From Pithys albifrons albifrons (lineage: Eukaryota > Chordata > Aves > Passeriformes > Thamnophilidae), in the NCBI RefSeq assembly GCF_047495875.1, contig NC_092460.1:36063054-36127053 (forward strand): a stretch of 64,000 nucleotides of DNA. Direction: 5' to 3'. Positions 37,233-48,086 of the stretch are shown here, in pieces (position 1 is the first letter of the stretch; each line of letters begins with the position of its first letter). Below the pieces are notes generated by a model, which did no database searches, was not told the origin of the DNA, and saw only the letters and a program-made list of their open reading frames with translations. The position numbers and the translations under genes are program-made.

Positions 37233-38831
37233 AGTAATTCAGCAGTGGTCATAAATACCATTGGTTTTTCAGTTGTTAATATAGCCAGGGCTAAATCTCT
37301 TGCACAAGTACAGCATCATAACCAGCAAAAAGCATGCAGATTTCTGAGCCTATGAAAGCCTAAATCTCCTCCTATAAATTTGATTTCGCCAGCTAAGGGT
37401 ACCCATGATATACAAATGGAATCTCATTGAGGTGAAAAGAATTAATTCAACAACAACAAAAAATGGAAGGAGAATTTGGTGTGTTATGAGACATATCTGG
37501 TGATCTTCTAGTTGAAGTGACTGGTAAAACAGAAAAGTTGGATTTTGCATATTATTTTGCTTTCCTGCCTGGAAACAAAAATCAACAGAGGATTTTTACT
37601 TGAAATACTGCTTGGCATCCTTAGTCCAAGAGCAGAACTCTCCAAATTCCCAGAGTATTGCTCCTTATTTATATTACAGCACTGCATGAGACCTATGGGC
37701 CTCCCAGATTCTAAGTGCTGCCAGGGTATACCTTGCTCCCAGTATAAATCAGAGCAGCCTTGGAGAGTAGTTGCTTCCCAGGTTACTGTTAGTGGGGAAA
37801 GAAATCAATTCATAGCTGTGCCATTGGCTCTCTGACAGTGGAGGACACCCCATAGATATTTTCAATCAAAACCTTGCATGCTCATAGCAGCATAAAATGT
37901 CTAGGGTAAAAAACAAATTGGGCCACTGGTTCCTCCCCTTTAGAGATACAGAAATGAATCCAGGCCTGTTTATCAGTTCCAAATATACCAAAATTTTGGA
38001 AAAAGTTTGGATTTAGAGCTGTATTTTATAATATGAGCCCATTCCTACTCCTGACATATCTTGCTGTGTCTGTGATTAGGAAAGGTTATGGCTGTGAATC
38101 ATGGCTTGAGGAAATGTGTAGTACACCTGTGTACAAGAGTAAACTAAATTCAGTTTGCTATTTATCTACTGTATTTATCTCAGTTAAGTAAACTTCGAGT
38201 TTGTCAAGATTTCCTGCTGGAAATTCTCATGATAATATGAGTATAATTGCCTTTTTATTGCCACAGACATCTGCTACAGTTTTCAAACAAAGAAAATACT
38301 GTGTGCTTTTTTCTCGCCTCCCCTGGCTTTCTCTCTAGTAAGACAGATCCTCTCTTCTTTTGAGTGTGATAGATTACAAAGCCAACAGAGGGGCAATAGA
38401 AACCAACCAGCCAGCCCCTCTTCCTCCAGACCCTCTTACCCTCCACCAGGAGGACAAAAAATTAAGAGTTGTACAGCAAGGATTGTAGTCCATTAAATGA
38501 GAAGTCTGTATACTATGATTCAAAAAAGATCAAACAGTTCCCCCCTATTCCCCTAATCTTCCTACTAAGGGTCTTGAATAGAGTCAAAAAGCCTGTGTCA
38601 AAGGCAATGTGGCCAAGAGAGCATTTTCCCTTAATCCACTGGCCCTTCTGCATTCTACAAAGAAATGACACATTTGACTTGATCCTAAAGGTGCCATTTG
38701 AGCAGGTGGATGTGAAAGTACATAGGCACTTCAGGCAAGACTGAAGGAGTAATTTTTCCAATCACCTGGTTCCACGAGCAGACTTGTGACCTTATCTTCA
38801 TTGATGCAGAATGTGGGGATCACAGTATTGT

Positions 38832-38844
38832 ATGTATTGCTCTT
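38832..38844 (+). repeat. target-site duplication, 5' copy, of RTE LINE
   Basis: ATGTATTGCTCTT is repeated exactly at 44031-44043. The leading ATG could be confused with the LINE's own ATG-repeat tail, so the certain core is TATTGCTCTT (10 bp). Confidence 0.85.
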
Positions 38845-39107
38845 CTTCTCTGGGGACACACCCTTGTTGCAGTGGAGAAGCTTGCATGCCCTCATGAGGT
38901 TGCATGCTATGCTGGTGGTGGTATGTGACTCCGGTAGGGTCTCCCATGCCAGACATGTCTCAGCTGAAGGGTCAAAGTGAGTCCACAGACAAGATGGGCT
39001 CTCTAGCCCCCCGGCAACCATCCTAGGAAAAGAACAACTCTTACTCCAAACCCGGGCAGATGGAGCTCACTTAGCCCTGTAAGGCTATCCATCTAACCAA
39101 ACCTACA

Positions 39108-39250
39108 TCCTGAGGTATTCACTGTCACCGTCCAAGCTCACTCAGCCATGGCAGATCAACCTTAGGAGTAAAGGGTGGGGCCAGTTCCACGCATGCTGTG
39201 CCTCACCTAAAAAAATCCATTGCGCAGGCTTGAAGGGTTCACCCACATTG
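39108..39250 (+). repeat. RTE 5' region segment shared with the SINE
   Basis: This stretch aligns with 4120 to about 4265 of the chimeric SINE, with only small indels. It lies upstream of the endonuclease start, so it was probably untranslated or promoter sequence. Its presence in the SINE suggests the SINE formed from an internally deleted LINE. Confidence 0.85.
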
Positions 39251-39584
39251 CAAAGGCCTGTAGTGACAGGCGAGGGTCGAAAACAGCAGGTGATAGGAAG
39301 CAGTTGGAAGCCGCAGACCCAACCCTGCATGCAGGTGGTTCAGTACATTGGTCATTCGAGACTTGACCCCGGAGATGACAACCTCGTTAGGCAGCATCCT
39401 GAATGACCAAGCAGCCTTTTCTAAGTAGAGCACTGCTTGCTCCACATGGAGAGGGGCCTAGAAAAGGTGGCCTAACCAAAGCTCATCTCCACACCCGGTT
39501 GGATAACCGCCACCAGCCGGTATCTTTGGATGTGGCCAAACTAAAACAAAGAGATTTCAAAGGCATACACCTGTCTCCAAAGGT

Positions 39585-40385
39585 GTGTTCAAATTAACAC
39601 TCACATGTTGGAACATCAGAACCTTGCTTGATACTGTGGATAGTGGATGTCCTCAGTATTGTTCTGCTCTAATTTTCCACAGACTGTCACGACTCAACAT
39701 CGACATTGCTGCTCTCAGTGAAGTTCTTCTTCATGAGGAAGGCAGCCTTAAAGAACATGGTGCCGACTACACACTCTCGTGGTAAGGCAAACCCAAAACT
39801 GAAAGTCACCTTTCAGGAGTTGGCTTCTTGATTAAAAACTCCATTCCCTTCAAACTTGAAAATTTGCCGACAAGTCATTCTGATTGCATTATCTCCTTAT
39901 GTCTCCCACTACACAATAAGCAACATGTTGTTCTTTTTAGCATATATGCCCCAACTCCCCAAGCTGACCCCATGGAAAAAGACAAATTCTACACTGACCT
40001 GCACCACCTGACCCAAAAGGTTCCTGCAGATGATAAGATCATAATACTTAGTGACTTCAACACCACAGCGGGAAAGAACTCTGAAGCCTGGAAAGGATTA
40101 CTGGGAAAGCATGGTGTTGGAAACAGCAACGACAATTGACACCTCCTGCTAAGCAGCTCACCATCACCAAAACTATCTTTCAACAGAAAGACAGCCTGAA
40201 GACAACATGGATGCGTCCTTGATCCAAGCACTGGCACCTCATTGACTATGTCTTAGTGCAACAGAAAAATGTTAGTGATGTCTGTCATACCAGAGTGATG
40301 CCTAGTGCAGAATGTCAAAAAGACCACTGCCTTGTCCATGGCAAAATTAATGCCCACTTCAAGACCAAACCTAAGAGAGGCGGCA
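39585..40385 (+). pseudogene. RTE LINE endonuclease domain (APE type), broken
   Basis: This domain would nick target DNA for target-primed reverse transcription. Fragments in order: 39585-39785, with TCWNIRT (Asn near 39612) and ALSEV (catalytic Glu codon near 39720); 39828-40139, with SIYAPT and SDFN (Asp codon near 40053); 40256-40483, with HTRVMP and DHCLV (catalytic His codon near 40328). These are the expected APE-fold active-site positions. A TAA at 39783-39785 stops the first piece; the second piece runs in frame after it. A TGA at 40137-40139 and a frameshift separate the third piece. The start at 39585 is the first Met before the conserved motif and is not certain. Confidence 0.85.
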
Positions 40386-40611
40386 TTCCAAGGAGGAGAC
40401 TCCAAGTTAACAATCTTCAAACAGCTACAGTGAGAGACAGCTTTCAGGTAAACCTTCAAACTAGACTTGAAATCATCCCATAGATCCCTCTCCTGAAGCA
40501 CTTTGGCAACATAATAAAAATAGTATCCTGAAGTCCTCTGAAGAGTCCTTAGGGTTCTCCTCCAAGAAAGACAAAGACTGTTTTGATAAAAACAATCAAG
40601 AGATCCAGGAA

Positions 40612-42765
40612 TTGTTGAAAAGGAAGAGAACTGCTCACCAAGCACACCTCACTCAGCCATCTCACCATGTAAGAAAAGCTGCCTTTTGTCTTGCATGCAG
40701 TAGGCTCCAACAGAAACTTCGAGACATCCAGAACAAAGGGCTCAGCCTAGCAGAAAAGACTCAACTATGCACAGATTTGGGTGACTACAGAGGATTCTAT
40801 GAGGCCCTGAAAGCAGTGTATGGACCCACACAGTAGGTTCAAAGCCCCCTAGTCAGCGCAGATGGCCAAATGCTTCTCACAGATAAAACCTCCATCCTGA
40901 ATTGATGGTCTGAACATTTTCAGACTCTTCAGTGCCAACTGAGTAGTCCAAGGCTCAGCAATTCAGCACATTACACAATAACCGGTAAAAAATGAATTGA
41001 ATATAGCCCCTACTATGGGAGAGACACTTCAGACCATACAGCAGGTGAAAACTGACAAGGCAGCTGGGGTTGATGGAATTCTACCTGAAACCTGGAAACA
41101 TGGAGGTCAAGCACTCCATACCAAATTTCACAAGCTTATTGTGCTGGGAACAAGGCGAACTACCACCAAATCTCCGTGATGCAGTCATCATCACCCTGTA
41201 CAAGAAGAAAGGAGAAATTACAGAGGTATCACTTTGCTCAAATTACAGAGGTATTACTTTGCTCTCCATTGCTGGTAAAATCCTTGCAAGAATACTTCTG
41301 ATCAGATTAGTACCTGCTATTGCAAAAGAACTTCTACCTGTAAGCCAGTGTTGTTTCAGAGCCAATAGGAGCACCACAGACATGGTGTTTGTTCTCAGAC
41401 AACTGCAAGAGAAGTGTAGGGAACAGAACAAAGGACTCTATGTAACTTCCGTTGACCTCACCAAAGCTTTTGAGCAGAAAAGGCCTGTGACAGATCTTGG
41501 AACGTTTAGGATGTCCCCCCAAGTTCCTCAAAATGATCATCCTGCTACATGAGGGTCAGCGTGGACAAGTCAGACATGGCGATGCACTCTCTGAGCCCTT
41601 TCCAATAACCAATGGTGTGAAACAAGGTTGCGTTCTTGCACCAACTCTATTCACAATCTTCTTCTATCGATGGATTATAAAAGACTACCGATACGGTGAA
41701 TTGGGGTTGGGCTCCGAGGAGCAGGGCTCGAAGAGCAGGAGTATGTGCTCTCGAGGGTCAAGCCCCTTTGAAGCTCGGAAAGGCTCCTCCCGCTCCCAAA
41801 CCGGCAACAGCCCCCTGAAGGAAGAGGTCCACATGAGTCAAGAGTCCACAAAGAGAAGCAAGTTTATTGGTGTGCCCAGACTTATATAGGGTAGCATGGG
41901 ACTTTCTAGAACAGGGGTGGAGTAAGAGGAGGAAACAGGGAGGAGCGACACACCTCATTGGGCAGCACGCAAATTAAGGGGAGGAACAAAGGAGAAACCA
42001 ATGGGAGAACAGGGTTTAAACATAACCATATAAGGAAACTGGTGCACTGCACCAAATAGGGACCAATCAGGAGAGGGTTGGTGGGAAAATGCTCTAGGGG
42101 TTTGTGGGAAGAAGAAACCTGGATAGGAATGACTAAGGGAAAATAACTGGGGTAGCCATATTGGGGTACATAACAGTCAAACTGGGGATATGTCCATGTA
42201 ACTCCTAAAACCCCCATGATCCTGACTCAGCCACGACATGGGTTCTCCAGGCTCTTGGACCTCCACATCCTCATCCACCCAGTGTTTGTAATATCGTTGC
42301 CATTTAATAAACTCTTCATCTAGTTGGTCTCCTCCGACATTCTTCAGCATGATGCTCCAAAGGGTCAGGGTAGACCTTGATGAAGAAAACGGCATCTACA
42401 TCCAATATCACACTGATAGAAGTCTATTTAATGTAAGGCAACTGAAGGCCCACACTTGTCCATGAGCTGCTTTTTGCTGACAATGACGCTCTTGTTGCCC
42501 ACACAGAAGCAGCTCTGCAGCGCTTAACATCTTGCTTTGCAGAGGCTGCTGAGCTTTTTTGGGCTAGAAGTCAGCCTGAAGAAGACAGAAGTTCTCTACC
42601 AACCTGCACCTCAGGAAGTCTTCCATCATCCCCACATTACTATAGGTGAATCAGAGCTTAAGTCAGTCCAGCAGTTCACCTATCTGGGAAGTATCATTTC
42701 CTCTGACGGTAAGATTGACAAAGAGATAGACAACAGCCTAGCAAAGGCATACAGAGCCTGAAGAA
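40612..42765 (+). pseudogene. RTE LINE linker and reverse transcriptase domain, broken and split by an LTR
   Basis: The linker lies at 40612-40836 (GDYRGFYEALKAVYGP). Reverse transcriptase motifs follow in order: DKAAGVDGI (near 41057), NYRGITLL (near 41242), RANRSTTDM, motif A VDLTKAFE (near 41450), and motif B NGVKQGCVLAP (near 41612). After the LTR insertion come DLDEENGIYIQY (near 42372), motif C as FADN (42473-42484, normally F/YADD) and QQFTYLGSIISSDGKID. At least two frameshifts (near 41140 and 41490) and several stops are present. The second catalytic Asp of motif C has become Asn. Either defect alone would abolish activity. Confidence 0.87.
41659..42345 (-). mobile_element. Solo LTR, minus strand, inserted in the RTE reverse transcriptase (41665-42339)
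   Basis: TTCTTC occurs at 41659-41664 and 42340-42345, a 6-bp target duplication. Removing the insert rejoins the RT frame (TLFTIFF...MMLQR). Read on the minus strand, the 675-bp element starts TGTCGGAGGAGACC and ends ATCGATA. The expected terminal CA is TA, probably a C-to-T change. A TATA box (TATATAAG, plus 41881-41889) is followed after about 15 bp by AATAAA (plus 41863-41868). This short-R layout is seen in alpharetrovirus-like and ERVK-type LTRs, and a 6-bp duplication agrees with that. No internal viral region is present. Confidence 0.85.
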
Positions 42766-42789
42766 AAGTACAAAGATCAGTGTCTACTG

Positions 42790-44019
42790 AGTCATTGTAC
42801 TGCCTACTCTTTTATATGGGTCTGAATCAGGGGTCATCTACCACCACCATCTGCGTCTCCTTGAATGCTTCCATCAGTGCTACTTCCGTTCAATCCTAAA
42901 CATCCACTGGACTGATTATGTGACTAATGTCTCTGTTCTTGAACAGGCAGGGGTCACCAGTACCAAGGCCATGCTGATGAGAACGTAGCTGCACTGGGCA
43001 GGGTACATCTCCAGGATGGAGAATCACTGCCTCCCGAAGATTGTGCTCTGTGGTGAACTCATCACTGGCTGCTGCAAGAGAGGAGCCCCGAAAAAGAGAT
43101 ACAAGGACTCCCTGAAACAACACCTCAGCCTTGGCTATATTGACTGCTACCAATGAGTGTTATGAGTTTAGCTAAGTAGGCCTATGTTTAGGCTTTAAAT
43201 TTCAGACTAGGCCTGGGACTATTGGCTGACTTGAGCTGGGCTGAGCTAGCTAACAGCTGACTTCTTCTAGTCAATGGTATTCTATACCATATTCCAACAT
43301 CATCTTCAAGTGTAGGAGCTGGTGTGGGAGTGGTTTGGTCAGTTCCTGCATAGCTGTGGTCCCAGAAGGATGCACTGTGCCATCCCAGGAGGGATGGGAG
43401 GCCCAGGCCCAGAGCACCGGCTTACTGTCATGTTATCTTAGAGAAGTAAACTGTTTGTTGTTAGTTTTTCTCTCTGCTTAAGTCTGCCTCTGGGGAATTA
43501 TCTTCTCTAGAGTGACTTGTAGTTAGAATAGTGAGATTTGTGTTCACTGGGGAGTGGGAAGTTATTTCTTGTTATTTCTAACTTGTGTAAGTGTGTGTTG
43601 TATTGTAGTTTACTCTTAATTTTCTCTTTTCTCTATAAATATATATAGTTAGTTTAAGCATAAACCTAGTTTGAAGGTTTTTTTCCTTTCCTCCCTTTTC
43701 TTGGTGGTGAGAGGGAAGCTCTTTCTCTCTGTGTTGGGCAGTTGGCATTTTGCCAGCTGAAACCAAGACACAGTGCTCCACTCTGGCCTCCAATCAGGAT
43801 TCATGGAGACACATCATTTATGATGCTGCTGCTTCCTTTGAGAATGCACACAGAGTCAGTCTCGAGGAGAAAAGACAATGCAGAAAGAACCATTCCTCAC
43901 CAATATCACCTAAGGAGACTTTCTGCTGTGTTATTTGCAACCAGACTTGCCTATCCTACATTGGCCTTTTTAGCCACCAGCAGGCTTGCAGAAAGCAAAT
44001 ATTCGTTTGCGAAGCCTAG
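42790..44019 (+). pseudogene. RTE LINE C-terminal region with CCHC finger, split by an LTR
   Basis: Before the LTR, readable pieces include LRLLECFHQ (near 42850), SILNIHWTDYVTNVSVLEQ (near 42893), a WAGYISRMENHCLPKIVL stretch and KRGAPKKRYKDSLKQH. After the LTR the frame resumes with STLASNQDSWRH (near 43777). It ends in a finger of form C-x2-C-x12-H-x3-C (CVIC...H...C, codons 43927-43989), likely nucleic-acid binding. The last open segment (43750-44019) ends only a few bases before the ATG-repeat tail, so the 3' UTR is minimal. Frameshifts lie near 42770-42790. Confidence 0.82.
43158..43772 (+). mobile_element. Probable solo LTR inserted in the RTE C-terminal region
   Basis: About 615 bp of unrelated sequence interrupts the LINE frame between DCYQ (ending near 43153) and STLASNQ (from 43777). 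It begins TGTTATGAGTTTAG and ends AAACCAAGACACA, giving TG...CA ends, and has a TATA-rich CTATAAATATATATAG at 43635-43650. The target duplication is not clean: flanks are ATGAG and GTGCT, or a 4-bp AGTG if the ends are shifted. The boundaries are good to a few bases only. Termini resemble the LTR at 51343-52192. Orientation is taken from TATA position and termini. Confidence 0.7.
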
Positions 44020-44030
44020 CCATGATGATG

Positions 44031-44043
44031 ATGTATTGCTCTT
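44031..44043 (+). repeat. target-site duplication, 3' copy, of RTE LINE
   Basis: This is an exact copy of 38832-38844 directly after the ATGATGATG tail. Confidence 0.85.
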
Positions 44044-47000
44044 GATAGAGAACTAAACTAAAGAAATTGAGACAAATCTGAAGCAGTACCAAGGAAAGCA
44101 AATACTGTCTTTCAGCTAAAAAGCACTCCATAAATATTTTGGGAAAATGTGCATGATGCCCATGCACAATCCATTTTTACTGGATAGACTTCAGTACCTT
44201 GCAGGATGAAGAGGAAAGATTCTTCAACTTTCACAGAGATATTTCTAAAGAGACCTGGAGTGAAGATATTCAGAAGACCCTCCCCTATTGCTTCAGGCCA
44301 AGGTCAACCCACCATCTGCTTAAGCTCATCATCACAGGACCATGAGTTAACTTATCAAGAAACCTGCCCCAGGATGGATTCAGAAATATCACAGCAATCA
44401 CCTACCATATGGGGATGGGGCAGGAGCTGAGTACTGATGAAACACACAGCTCGAAAATGTAAAACAGGATGAGGAGTAAGAATGTAATCCTCAGATGAGA
44501 CTGAGGTACAAATATATGCCAGAGAGATGCCTCACTTAAATAATCTTTTTGATCTCAGTCTTGCACTAACAGCTGGACCTCTGTAGAAGTGCTGCCACAG
44601 AACACTGGCCTCAATTCACATGGAGAGTTTTATGCATCCTGAAGCATCATGTGCCTGATAACTGCATGTTGAGAGGAACATCCTCATCTTGTGGTTTGTT
44701 CCATCACTGCAGGGAGCAGCAATAACAAGATGCTGCTGCTGTTTGGCAGGAGTGCTATCCCCCTGTTTCACCAGACTAAGCTACAAAGAGCTAGCTCAGA
44801 AATTTTTAGGTCCTCCAGTTGTAGTGGAGGATTTCCAACTATGTCTGGAGGGAGGAGGAACACACAGCAGCAGTTCTGCATTGACTGTATTTAAAGGGTT
44901 AGCATAACAGGGAGACTTTTTAAACACAAAACCCCAAAACCAGAAATCAGAGATCTTCAAAGCAGGAGACAATTCCTCAAGGTCTGTTAAGTGTGTGCTT
45001 AACTTTCAAAGCTCAGGCTTTGTCAGATTTCAGTATTCCTAGGAGAGGCTTTTTATTTTCTTATGGAAAAGACAACATGCCAAGGCACTTATGTAAAAAA
45101 CTGACAGGTTACATGGAAGACCAGTGGGACCTACATTGAGAAAGCCAATGGTGGGGTAAAGTCTTGAAAGTGTGTGTCCTGTGCTCTCCTGACATGTCAT
45201 AGAATTTAGCACAGGTTGTTGCCTGTTTTGCCTGATGTCAAATGCCAAACAGAGCAGCAGTGCCCTCCCCTTCCCACCATACACACACACTGCAGCAAGA
45301 CAACTGCACAGTGAGGGCATGGCAGGGGAAGTGTGTGTGTGATGTAGTCTTAAAGCAGACAGGTCTCTCCCCCACTGCCTTTTGAACCTCTGGCATCCAG
45401 AGGTGCAGCCAAGCACAATATTCTCACCATCATTTGAAAAGTATTTAGAAAGACATTTCCTGACATATGGCGGATAAGAACAAAGTGATCAGACACTTTC
45501 TATTGTCTGAGGTCACACAGCAAGGAGGATGGAGCAAGGACTCTGCTGTGTTTGCATCCAAATGCTTTCTGTGACAAAGAATTACAGAGCAGGCTGCCCT
45601 GTCCTAGCCATCTTGATGTTTGCTGCTAGAGCAGTGGAAGGATCTCCGCACAGAACAAATGGGAAAGGAGACTGATACAAGCAAGCAATGAGATCCAGCT
45701 GGAGTGTGATATGTAGGAAGGCAAAGATCTGAGAGGCAGAGAAAATTCAGACACATAAATAAATATGTATATTAACTTCTAATTTTTTCCATTTTCATGT
45801 CTTAACATTTGTTCTCTTCTTTATGTGGTGAAATATTAGTGATTGAAGGTACTTTTTATAGATTATTCAATTAATTTGCCTTAACATGTAGCATATTTAA
45901 AATGAGATAGTTAGAAAAACAGCAGAAGGACAAACTCTTCAGAGGCACTCTGGTGCCTAAATCCCTCAAACTCATCACTGTGTTCTCAAGGCAAAACTCA
46001 GAATACAGAATACATTAGCACAGATGATGATCACCTTTTGCTGTGATAGAGGTCACGGGTGAAGTCTGCATAGGTGAATTATATCACTGTTCAGTTCATA
46101 ATATATGTATTAATGGGATTAAAGAATATAGAAAGACCAAAGCTCAGCACTTAACTTTCATAAGAGGTTAAGCATTTCTCCTAACTTTTCATTAAAAGGA
46201 ATGGTTAAATAAACACATTTTAATATCTAGTGACTCAATATGGACTAATGTTCAGATAGATAATCATTAAAAATCTGGAAGCACACCACTTCTGTTAACA
46301 CTGTACAAAAGAAGAAAATTTTAGTGAAGTTTTCAAATATGCTGGGTTTAAATCAAGCATATTTCAATGATAAGAATCATTCTTGTAGCCATCTACCAGG
46401 GACAGTAAGATAAGATAGACAGCCAGCTAATAGCATAATTATGCTCAGATGTGAAAATATAACCACTCTGTTTGCTTTGTTAATAGCTCTGGAAATTTGA
46501 ACCAACTTACTAAAAAGAAAAAAGGTATTTGGCTGTCTGAAAGTCATCATGCAGCAATCAGTATAGTGCTCACTTTGAATAAAGAGTTGACACTGTGTTA
46601 TAACATGACACACCAGTTAGAACTTTTCCAGGGACAGAAGTGGTTGTTAAATCAGAAGTGCATGTGTACTCAAGTCACTTTTCAAGACATTCTTTACTGT
46701 TGTCCTTATGAGTACCATGACTGTTCAAAAGTCACTGCAGCCTCATTAGAGAGGTGACCTTTGGGCAATTTCACCAAATTAAGAACTGAAATCTAGGAGC
46801 TTGCCAAGGATCTCTGATAGAGCTGTGAAATTTGCCACTTAAACCAATAAAAAAAATGAAAGATGTTTTTAAAAAGGAAAAAATCACAAGAGCTGAGTAG
46901 ACTCTGCTAAGCCTTTCCACTTTATTTTTTTGTTTAAAGAACATGTAACCCCACAACCATAAACACATCAGAAACAGTGACCTTAATTTTGCAGAGCCTG

Positions 47001-47981
47001 TGAAGATATAGTGGTAGAACCCAGTTCTTGGATGTTGCCCTGTACTCTTTTGTGTCTTTTCCCCTTGAAGAATTTTACACTTCAAATTTAAAAATTCTTA
47101 GAAAAATGGTGGAAAACAACTGCAAAATTGAAGAAAACCATATGTACCGCTGAAATTTTCATTGTCTTTGAGATTAGAAGACATCATCACTACCACATTT
47201 CCCTGGGCACTTTTCCAGGAAGATGTTGGGGGGTACACTGAAAAAATAAACCTGAATGCTTAAATCAGTACCAGTTTGGCTTAACCTGCTGGGGAACTAA
47301 AATGTACAAATTGAAGGGTTTCACGAGAGATAAAGTCATTTGTGGACTGATATCCAGCAAGCCCTACCCGCTTCTTTCCCACTCACTTAGCTCTGCCAAT
47401 GCAAGTCTCCAGAGCTACAACCTAAAGTAGCTCCAGGGAAAAACAAAACAAAAATCCCCAAACCACATATCCCCTGAATTATGCTTTTATGTTAATAACA
47501 AATGTATCCAAGCTTCTCTTCCTTTTCTTGTCCATCACTGAAGGCATATTGAGGAAAAAGAAAAACCAAGACAGTCACCTCTTTCCACCAAAAATATAAC
47601 AATAATAAAAAAATCACACACTAAAGTAATTAAAGGCCACAGATCTAAACACAAAGCTGACTGTTTAGCTATCCCTTTTTCCAGTAATCATCTTTATCAA
47701 TCTTTATGAACAACCTGAACAGTCATTGTTTCCCCCTGTTGTCTTCCTACTCTACCCAGTAGCAAAATTTACCAGCCTTTTGCTTACATGGACTCAAGCT
47801 CTTTTTAGTAACATTATTATTGGGGGACTGGATTGAGGGCAATGGCATAGTTTTTAGCACAGTGAAGTCCTGAACTAAGAGTGGAATTCCTAATATCACT
47901 GAAATTTTCCTGTCCCTAATAAGAATAAATTGAAAATGACTGCTTGGCTTATCTAAGTAATGGGAGATCACATTAAGACAA
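44044..47981. other. AT-rich non-coding stretch
   Basis: No gene, RNA or nameable repeat was seen. Open frames such as 45039-45416 (minus, 125 codons) have no recognisable domain. Confidence 0.5.
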
Positions 47982-48086
47982 GCACACTGAAGATAAATAT
48001 TGGATATAAACTCCTGACAGCAAGACATCTTAGAATGAGAGATGGGAAAAATTCTTTTCCTCGAATTATATTGATTTAGAAGAGGG
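47982..48086. repeat. Unknown 105-bp repeat, copy A
   Basis: It begins GCACACTGAAGATAAATATT and ends near GATTTAGAAGAGG. It is about 90% identical (roughly 11 differences, one 1-bp indel, by eye) to 59486-59591 in the same orientation. The similarity stops sharply on both sides. It lies in a 153-codon minus-strand open frame (47747-48208) with hydrophobic stretches but no family I recognise. It may be a fragment of an unnamed interspersed repeat. Confidence 0.75.

Larger units (their letters stand above)
32678..38831. other. AT-rich non-coding stretch with a GC-richer patch
   Basis: Most of it is featureless. Positions 34740-35420 are somewhat GC-richer and hold a good minus-strand donor (CCAG/GTAAGTACA, near 35216-35225), but no convincing exon around it. 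A 173-codon minus frame at 34071-34592 has no recognisable domain. AT microsatellite-like sequence lies at 37178-37232. Confidence 0.5.
38845..44030 (+). mobile_element. Nearly full-length, decayed RTE-clade LINE (possibly AviRTE)
   Basis: This is a 5186-bp element bracketed by 13-bp duplications, about 3.9 kb once the two later LTR insertions (41665-42339 and about 43158-43772) are discounted. Order: a roughly 740-bp 5' region, an APE-type endonuclease, a reverse transcriptase, a C-terminal region with a CCHC finger, a very short 3' UTR and an ATGATGATG tail. The short 3' UTR and trinucleotide tail are typical of RTE LINEs, as is the single endonuclease-RT reading frame. Several stops and frameshifts make it inactive. 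Most avian LINEs are CR1; RTE elements are patchy in birds, and AviRTE is known to have entered some bird lineages horizontally. Assignment to AviRTE is inference. Confidence 0.88.
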
